Source of the DNA: an uncultured Lentisphaeraceae bacterium
GTDB lineage: Bacteria; Verrucomicrobiota; Kiritimatiellia; RFP12; DVOR01
Length of the DNA: 39,363 bases
Reading direction: 5' to 3'
NCBI GenBank assembly: GCA_949282555.1
Contig: CASDPK010000004.1
Coordinates: 119,412-158,774, forward strand
This document shows positions 33,044 through 39,363 of the stretch, piece by piece. Position numbers and translations under genes: made by a program. A model generated the notes under the pieces. The model saw only the letters and a program-made list of their open reading frames with translations. It was not told the DNA's origin and ran no database searches. Each line of letters opens with the position of its first letter. Position 1 is the stretch's first letter.

Positions 33044-36000
33044 ATGATGTTTGGTGACATTCGAAAAGGCATTACAGGATTTCTTTCGGCAGTTTTGGGC
33101 CTTGGCTTTGCCTGCGCCCAAGAGGTGCCAACGCCGCCGATGCCAGGGGATGAGGTGGGAGAGGTGGAGCCGTTGGGTGGAGGATCAAGGGAACCTCCTT
33201 TTGCTTATACTGAGGATATCGCGACGTATGTGGGGTATGATTGGGTGGATTGGAACACGCGGATAAGGGATTGGTTTGACGCAATTGGGGAGCGTACACC
33301 GCTGTATCCTCCGCTTCCCAAGGGGTTTTCCTTTTATCTCCACGAAGGTGTGGAAGTGTTGTGTCCCCCTTTTGTGGCGATCGCTGAGAGGGTTGAGCCG
33401 ATTGAGATTGCAGGGGTGCCGACGTGGACGGCGTATGTGTCGGAGCGTGTGGCGGAGGATGGGACACGGTCGTTTGAGACGCTTTTCGGGACTTCGCGTT
33501 GCCATCAGATCCCGGTGTCTCAGTTTTTCGACCCGAAGGCATGGTCTCGCAAATGGTATGGGGAGAATGGCGCCTTGCCGCATTGGCTTGCCAACGAAAG
33601 CGAGGAGGCCATCCAAACGTGGTATGACGAGAGGGGACGGGAACGATTCGGCTTTTCTGTGACGTTTGTGCCCGCGGGGCAACTTGAACAGTATAAGGCC
33701 AATCTCGCACAGGCCGAAGAGGAAGAACGGCAACGCCAAGCAGAGCAAAGCACCACGGAAGGCACTCCTCTCGCCCCTTTGAGATTTACGGCGATTGCGG
33801 TCAATCACGGTGAGATTGCGCTTTCCTTTCACAATGAAACGGGACGCTCACTTGGGCTGTTGGCAGAACATTCCCTGTCGCAAGCGTCATGGAGCTTTTT
33901 GGGCACTGTCCAACACGAGGGGAACCGTGGGTGTGCAGTGGTTGCATTGGGAGAGGATAAAGACAGGAAGACTGCGCCACACTTCTTTCGCCTCATCGAC
34001 CTTGAGATGGATACCGATGGCGACCGCTTGCCGGACTTGTTGGAAACGTATGTGTATAAGACCGACCCGCTGAAGGCGGATACGTCCGGAAGTGGGATGA
34101 GCGATTGGGAAAAGATTTTTGTCCATGGCTTGGACGCAACGACCGCCGACAGTGATGGGGATGGATTGCTTGATGGCGAAGAGGTAAAGGCGGGGACGAG
34201 TCCTTTCCGTGCGGACACGGATGGGGATGGTCTGACAGATCTTGAGGAGTGTGCGCCGATATTAATTCGGCAAGAAGAGGCGGCGAAGTGGTTTGAGAGT
34301 GAAGCGTGGACGGAGCTTTATCCGGCAGGGAGTACGTCGGTTTGTGACAATCAGTGTTTTCCGCTTCCAAGCATCGATTTTCCTGTCGCGCTGAGTGGGA
34401 CATTCCATTCCACGCTTACGGTTGATACGGATGGAAATCTCGTTTTGCACGAGCCTTCAAGTACGGAGACGGTTTATTCACTGGGCAATAATTCGTCAAT
34501 GGCGCACTGTAGATACAAAGAACATGCCGTAATAGCAGGATATTGGGACGACTTGGCGGCGAGTATTGTGAATCACTCAAAGATTCGCTATGCGAAGGTT
34601 CAGGATGGGGAGGATGAATATCTTGTGGTGGAATACCTCAACGTTCACCCTTATCGCAACCAAAATGAGCACTCGATCGACAATCGTCTTTCCTTTCAGA
34701 TTGCCATTCGCAAGATGCGCCAAGGCGAAAGCATCTCGCACGTTTACGTCAACTATCGGGAGGTCGGCAAAAACGTCCGGGGAGATTCTGCGACCATCGG
34801 CCTTAAGTGCCCTCGCTGGAATCAAGTGTGGCAATATACCTGTAACGAAGCCGGTGCGATCACATCGAATATGACGCTTGTGCTTGTTCCCGGGCCGCAA
34901 ACGTCTCCTCTTTTGCAAGACTCCGACGGTGACGGGATTGCAGACAAAGAAGAGGTCTTTGCCACAGGTTACAAAACAAACCCCAATTACTTTGACACCG
35001 ATGGCGATGGTTTGGGGGATAATGAGGAAATTAAAGGCATTCTCATCGGTGGCAATCAATGTTTCTATCTCAATCCATTAAATGCGGATTGCGACGGGGA
35101 TGATTTGCCCGATGGATGGGAGGTGCATCACGGGTTAAATCCGTTAGCGCAGAGTGCGTATGGGGATTTTGATGGTGATGGCTTGTCCAATATGGATGAG
35201 TATCTATTGGGAACCAAACCCAATGTTGCGGATACGGACAATGATGGCCTTAGCGATGGGATGGAGGTCGGCCATGTACGAAAAACACCCCTTGTCGAGC
35301 CACAATGCCAGGTGTTGGGGTCTGTTTTTTCGTCGAGCACGTTAATCGATGATGAAGTGACCAAAATTACGTTACCCAAGCCGATTGTTTTCGCCGGGAA
35401 AACTTACACCTCTCTTGCGATTGACACAAATGGCATCGTTTACTTTTTAAGTATCGGGCAAACGGATGACCGAATCGACTCAAAGCATACGAATCACTCG
35501 CTCCTTGAATGGAACGACAATGAAGCGTATCTGTGTGTTGCGATCTATTGGGATGACTTGAAGTTGCCTTCAAGTGTCGCTTACGGAGAGTGCGTCTACG
35601 AGGGAAAATCATGCTTTTTCGTGGAATATGGAAATATACGCAATTATCATGGGAAAGGTGACGCTTGCATTCGACTCATTGTCCCATACGATGCGAAGGA
35701 TACGCTTATCGTTCAATATCCAACGCTTTCACCGGAGTTTGACGGGAGTTCCGCGACGCTGGGCGCACTGCACGCGGGAGCACTATTCCCCATTCAGTTC
35801 TCGCACGAAAAGAAGAACGCCATTTCTGCGGGGGAAGCATTGCAATACACCTTGGGTACATTGACAGATCCAAAGGTGGCGGATTCCGATGGTGACGGCT
35901 TATGTGACGGGGACGAAGTATTGCAAATTGGCTCAAATCCTCTCCAGGCGGATAGCGACGGAGATGGGCTGACGGATCAAGAAGAGGCGCATCTTTATCA

Positions 36001-38893
36001 TACGAACCCCAATGAGGCCGATAGCGATGGCGATGGGTGGGCAGATGACGTTGAAGTGCGGCTTGGGCTTCCACCTTTGGATGACGGCACAACCAATCCT
36101 GCCGCTTCGCCAATGGGAGACTGGGATGGTGACGGGCTCTCGAACGCACAAGAAATCGAATTAGGGTATAACCCTAGCAAGCCTGACAGTGACGGGGACG
36201 GTCTTTTGGATGGCGATGAGGTGACGCGTGGCACGAATCCTCTGCATATGGACTCGGATGGGGATGATTTGGCGGATGGTTGGGAGGTCACCTATGGCTT
36301 TGACCCGCTTGAAGCGGAACGCGAGGAAACGTTGGAAGCCGATCCAGATAACGATGGCTTAACGAACCTGGAAGAGTCTTTTCACGGAACAAATCCCTAT
36401 TGTGCTGACACCGATGGTGATGGTGTACCGGACAACGAGGAGGTGGAGCAAGGCACAAATCCCATTGACCCGTTCGACAAGACGCCACCCAAAGCCTCCC
36501 AATGTGTAACGGCTTCATTCTCCATCTATGGCGATTACGCCGCATGGGAGATGCAGATTCAGGGACAAGGAAAGGGAGAGGGTTCCCTGTCGGACAATCG
36601 GTTGCTGAAGCATCATATGAAGGAAGCGGGAGAAGACTCGTGTTCAACCTTCCAATTGCGCCAAGGGTGTTCCTACAAAGTGACCATGCAGTGGTTGAAA
36701 ACGATTGAAGGGCAAAATAAGGAGTGGTATTGTTGGAGTGCGCAGGTCAACGGAATGCCAGAGCAAAAGACTTACGACAGTTACAACGCGACCCGCAAAG
36801 AAGGTGTCGCCACGATTGTTTTCGGCGAAGGCTTTTGGGCTGAAAATGACGATGGGCTCCTCTGTGAACACACACATATGGATGAAGATAGGGGTGGGAA
36901 TGTCGCGGGCGCTTTGAGCGCAATGGTGCATATCCCCGATATCGCCAGCACGCTCGTCCCCGATTACCAACGCGACCTTGCGATTGATGCAGTAGATACG
37001 CAAGAGGCGACCAACGGTGTACCACTCAATCTGTGGATCAATGACGATGATGACGGGCGCAGCCAAGACTACGCGGAAAAGGACGAGGACATCCCCGGGG
37101 CCTCACATTTCTCCGATGCGACCAACAAAGAGGTCGATGGCGTAAGCGACCTCCTCGATTTCTTCCCCATTCATATTGATGCGCAAGCGCTTTTCGCCTT
37201 CCTCGAAAAGCGAAAAGAAATCAAGGAGGCTTATGCTAAAGGCGACCTAACGATACGCCTAAGCCAAGCCGACAATGCACTCAATCTCGTGTGGACTTCC
37301 CTTACGCGTGCCCAAAGCGGTGCCTATCTCACGCAAAACATCGCCGGATGCGGTGAGGGTCTCGACAAAAACATGCTTGACGCCTCTCTTTGTGAAGTGA
37401 CTGCCAATGGCATTGAACTTCCGGAAAAGTTCATCGAACTTTTGCGCGGCGATCCGGAACGCGGCGTCGTTCTTGTGGAAGGCCGGAAACGCTCCACAGC
37501 CCCACTCGTCCTTGGCCTCTACCACGATGACGATGTGTGCGTGTGGAAGACGGCGCTTCCGCTCAACGTATTGCCCGTGGAGGAAATGTATGGGCGCATT
37601 AATTTGCGAAGCATCACGACGGCCTCCCGGACAGAGGCGACGCTCCCCCATAACCCCTCCCATCCCAACGTGCTCTTCCTGCACGGCTTCAACGTTTCCG
37701 AAAATGCGGCGCGTGGTTGGCACGCCGAAATGTTCAAGCGTCTCTATCAATCAGGCACCGAGATGAACTTCTATGGCGTCACGTGGCGTGGCGATGAAGC
37801 GCTTACCGAAACTGTCGGAATCCCTGCGCTTCACTACCACCTTAATGTCTACAATGCGTTCAAAACTGCGCCAGCGTTAGCGTCAGCTGCCGCACAATTA
37901 CCTCAAGCATCCCAAACCTCGGTACTCGCCCATAGCCTTGGCAATATGGTCGTCTCGGAGGCCATTTGTTCCTACGGGTTCAAGCCTGACAACACTATCC
38001 TCCTCAATGCTGCCATCCCCGCGGAAGCGTTTGATGCCTCTTTGCAAGACGCAGAGGCAAACAAGACGACCCTCGTCCCTCAGGATTGGCGAGATTATGA
38101 TTCACGCACGTATGCTTCCCGTTGGAATGAACTCTTCTCACCTACAGAACCTCAATCCAAAATGAAGTGGGCAGGACTCTTCGAGAACATTGCCAAGCAA
38201 TCCCCCAAAACAAGGTTTTACAACTTCTACTCATCAGATGATGAAGTCTTCGAACTTCGTGACAACATTGAAGACGGTTTCTTACCGCCTCAATATCGCG
38301 GCACGCTCCATTGGGAATTGGAGGGTTGGGCGCCTTGGGATTTGTTGAAAAGCCTTGTCCCCGAAACGACCTTCAGTCGATATGCATGGCAAAAGCAAGA
38401 GTTTCTTAAAGGGACTCACGCCATCTTTGGGACAGCGGATGGCGGATGGGCGTTTGACTTGAAAAAAGTACACGACGATCTCAACAATCAAGATCGGTGG
38501 GTGCTTCGTTATACTCCCGAAGAGGCCAACAGTATGTTGACGAACGCCACGAGCCGCCTGACGCTAAAACACACCCCCGTCTTCAGTGCCACACCGTCTA
38601 TGCTTTCTCCCAACGCAGGTTTAGAAAAACAGCGTAATGAGCGTTACGAAATCCTTGCCTATCGTATCCCAGCACTTTCTCCCGCGATGGGAAGCATACC
38701 CCAATTAAAGGATGGAAATAATGAAATAATCTTTGTCCCATTGACTGTGCCTACAGTATGGCCAAGAACCGCGCCAAGCCATTACAAGGATCGATGGTTG
38801 CATAGTGATATCAAGAATATGGCTTTCTTTTACAGCTTTGACACGGTACAAAACCTTTGTAAGGCAATCAATGGAAACGAGGTTAAACAATGA
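33044..38893 (+). CDS. Giant secreted protein: calcium-binding repeats, NIDO-like domains, C-terminal alpha/beta hydrolase
   Basis: The 1949-residue protein has a signal peptide (ends near FACAQE). Thrombospondin type 3-like DxDGDGLxD repeats occur at about 322-405, 620-780 and, most densely, 944-1145; they should bind calcium and form a rigid stalk. Between them are two related beta domains (about 430-610 and 770-930) with TLTVDTDGNLVL/SLAIDTNGIVYF and a YWDDL motif, like NIDO-type domains. The C-terminal part (about 1540-1800) is an alpha/beta hydrolase: LFLHGFN, the nucleophile elbow AHSLGNM (S1631), YSSDDEV (D about 1731) and THAIFG (H about 1791). A lipase or esterase role is possible but not shown. 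Base composition is lower in GC than the flanking genes. The TGA overlaps the next gene's ATG. Confidence 0.85.
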   Translation: MMFGDIRKGITGFLSAVLGLGFACAQEVPTPPMPGDEVGEVEPLGGGSREPPFAYTEDIATYVGYDWVDWNTRIRDWFDAIGERTPLYPPLPKGFSFYLHEGVEVLCPPFVAIAERVEPIEIAGVPTWTAYVSERVAEDGTRSFETLFGTSRCHQIPVSQFFDPKAWSRKWYGENGALPHWLANESEEAIQTWYDERGRERFGFSVTFVPAGQLEQYKANLAQAEEEERQRQAEQSTTEGTPLAPLRFTAIAVNHGEIALSFHNETGRSLGLLAEHSLSQASWSFLGTVQHEGNRGCAVVALGEDKDRKTAPHFFRLIDLEMDTDGDRLPDLLETYVYKTDPLKADTSGSGMSDWEKIFVHGLDATTADSDGDGLLDGEEVKAGTSPFRADTDGDGLTDLEECAPILIRQEEAAKWFESEAWTELYPAGSTSVCDNQCFPLPSIDFPVALSGTFHSTLTVDTDGNLVLHEPSSTETVYSLGNNSSMAHCRYKEHAVIAGYWDDLAASIVNHSKIRYAKVQDGEDEYLVVEYLNVHPYRNQNEHSIDNRLSFQIAIRKMRQGESISHVYVNYREVGKNVRGDSATIGLKCPRWNQVWQYTCNEAGAITSNMTLVLVPGPQTSPLLQDSDGDGIADKEEVFATGYKTNPNYFDTDGDGLGDNEEIKGILIGGNQCFYLNPLNADCDGDDLPDGWEVHHGLNPLAQSAYGDFDGDGLSNMDEYLLGTKPNVADTDNDGLSDGMEVGHVRKTPLVEPQCQVLGSVFSSSTLIDDEVTKITLPKPIVFAGKTYTSLAIDTNGIVYFLSIGQTDDRIDSKHTNHSLLEWNDNEAYLCVAIYWDDLKLPSSVAYGECVYEGKSCFFVEYGNIRNYHGKGDACIRLIVPYDAKDTLIVQYPTLSPEFDGSSATLGALHAGALFPIQFSHEKKNAISAGEALQYTLGTLTDPKVADSDGDGLCDGDEVLQIGSNPLQADSDGDGLTDQEEAHLYHTNPNEADSDGDGWADDVEVRLGLPPLDDGTTNPAASPMGDWDGDGLSNAQEIELGYNPSKPDSDGDGLLDGDEVTRGTNPLHMDSDGDDLADGWEVTYGFDPLEAEREETLEADPDNDGLTNLEESFHGTNPYCADTDGDGVPDNEEVEQGTNPIDPFDKTPPKASQCVTASFSIYGDYAAWEMQIQGQGKGEGSLSDNRLLKHHMKEAGEDSCSTFQLRQGCSYKVTMQWLKTIEGQNKEWYCWSAQVNGMPEQKTYDSYNATRKEGVATIVFGEGFWAENDDGLLCEHTHMDEDRGGNVAGALSAMVHIPDIASTLVPDYQRDLAIDAVDTQEATNGVPLNLWINDDDDGRSQDYAEKDEDIPGASHFSDATNKEVDGVSDLLDFFPIHIDAQALFAFLEKRKEIKEAYAKGDLTIRLSQADNALNLVWTSLTRAQSGAYLTQNIAGCGEGLDKNMLDASLCEVTANGIELPEKFIELLRGDPERGVVLVEGRKRSTAPLVLGLYHDDDVCVWKTALPLNVLPVEEMYGRINLRSITTASRTEATLPHNPSHPNVLFLHGFNVSENAARGWHAEMFKRLYQSGTEMNFYGVTWRGDEALTETVGIPALHYHLNVYNAFKTAPALASAAAQLPQASQTSVLAHSLGNMVVSEAICSYGFKPDNTILLNAAIPAEAFDASLQDAEANKTTLVPQDWRDYDSRTYASRWNELFSPTEPQSKMKWAGLFENIAKQSPKTRFYNFYSSDDEVFELRDNIEDGFLPPQYRGTLHWELEGWAPWDLLKSLVPETTFSRYAWQKQEFLKGTHAIFGTADGGWAFDLKKVHDDLNNQDRWVLRYTPEEANSMLTNATSRLTLKHTPVFSATPSMLSPNAGLEKQRNERYEILAYRIPALSPAMGSIPQLKDGNNEIIFVPLTVPTVWPRTAPSHYKDRWLHSDIKNMAFFYSFDTVQNLCKAINGNEVKQ

Positions 38894-39363
38894 AGCAACG
38901 CTTAAGTTCATATCTTCTCCTTTTATTTTTTATCCCGCAATTGGGTGGATGCGCGAATTCATATCCTATTGCAAAGGTTACTCTACACGTCGTGAATCAA
39001 GACGGGAAACCGATTTCGGATACAAAAATAGAAGCAAGCTTTTGGATGGGGCGTGAAAATCTTAGTGCGTATCCTGATAAAGAGGGCTTTGTTTCATTCC
39101 AAAGCCCCGTGTTGGGAGATGCCGCTTTCTCGAATGAACAAACCTATCATCCTATTCATAAACCGAATGGAAAAGACAAATATTACACTACAATGATTCG
39201 TAAAGATTTCGGCAATCGAAGCGCGAATGTAATAGATGGGAAATGGCAACCGTGGAATCCTATAATCGAGTTTGTATTAAAAGAAAAGAAGAACCCTATC
39301 CCTATGTATGTTGCGGCGCCATACAAAGATCGTATATTGCCCAAGCAAAACACTTGGATAGGA
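38890..39363 (+). CDS. Lipoprotein, partial at window edge
   Basis: This frame opens with ATG at 38890, overlapping the stop of the giant gene (ATGA), and is still open at the window end, giving at least 158 residues. It begins MKQRLSSYLLLLFFIPQLGGC, a lipoprotein signal with the Cys at residue 21. The next part (VTLHVVNQDGKPISDTKIEASF) looks like a carboxypeptidase-regulatory or Ig-like beta fold, which often occurs in surface proteins. The gene is coupled to the giant secreted hydrolase and is probably a partner of it. Confidence 0.8.
   Translation, partial: MKQRLSSYLLLLFFIPQLGGCANSYPIAKVTLHVVNQDGKPISDTKIEASFWMGRENLSAYPDKEGFVSFQSPVLGDAAFSNEQTYHPIHKPNGKDKYYTTMIRKDFGNRSANVIDGKWQPWNPIIEFVLKEKKNPIPMYVAAPYKDRILPKQNTWIG

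Overview
The window reads as chromosomal DNA of a high-GC Gram-negative bacterium of the PVC group, most likely an uncultured Kiritimatiellota/Verrucomicrobiota-type gut or anaerobic lineage. This is inferred from three things: an outer-membrane TolB-Pal pair, many secreted glycosidases each in its own transcription unit with no SusC/SusD pair, and a very large autotransporter-type beta-strand-repeat protein. No rRNA or tRNA gene was seen, so the taxonomic call rests on gene content alone.

Layout. 1-1748 is a CRISPR array (27 repeats, 26 spacers) that enters from the left edge, with no cas gene in view. 1863-4505 (-) is a GH3 beta-glucosidase lipoprotein. 4700-12086 (-) is a tightly packed run of nine genes: rpe, a MATE exporter, two small lipoproteins (one cystatin-like), tolB, pal, tatA/B, tatC and rdgC. 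12160-13536 (+) is a promoter, a structured leader and three small membrane proteins (zinc-ribbon/TM2, zinc-ribbon/CD225-like, DUF2752). 13671-19771 (-) holds a discoidin/DUF4091 protein, a sirohaem sulfite/nitrite reductase and a GH95 fucosidase, each closed by its own terminator. 19915-24501 (-) is a 1528-residue beta-strand-repeat secreted protein. 24964-26994 (+) is an unusual fusion of a PLD-type nuclease domain to a P-loop NTPase, next to a possible transposase scrap. 27233-29365 (+) is a GH31 alpha-glucosidase. 29565-30140 (-) is rpmI-rplT, divergent from a phosphomannomutase/phosphoglucomutase (30363-31688, +). 31782-32569 (-) is a second small-membrane-protein module (DUF4190-like plus DUF2752) whose first gene is frameshifted at an 11-G tract. 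33044 to the right edge (+) is a 1949-residue secreted protein with calcium-binding repeats and a C-terminal alpha/beta hydrolase, translationally coupled to a lipoprotein that runs off the window.

How it fits together. GH3, GH95, GH31 and the DUF4091 protein suggest degradation of fucosylated or alpha/beta-glucosidic glycans in the envelope or outside the cell. TolB-Pal, Tat and the lipoproteins serve envelope maintenance and export. The best candidates for undescribed biology are the PLD-NTPase fusion (possible single-gene defence), the two related small-membrane-protein modules (one with a structured leader, one with a homopolymer switch or lesion), the cystatin-like lipoprotein, and the calcium-repeat/hydrolase giant with its coupled lipoprotein.
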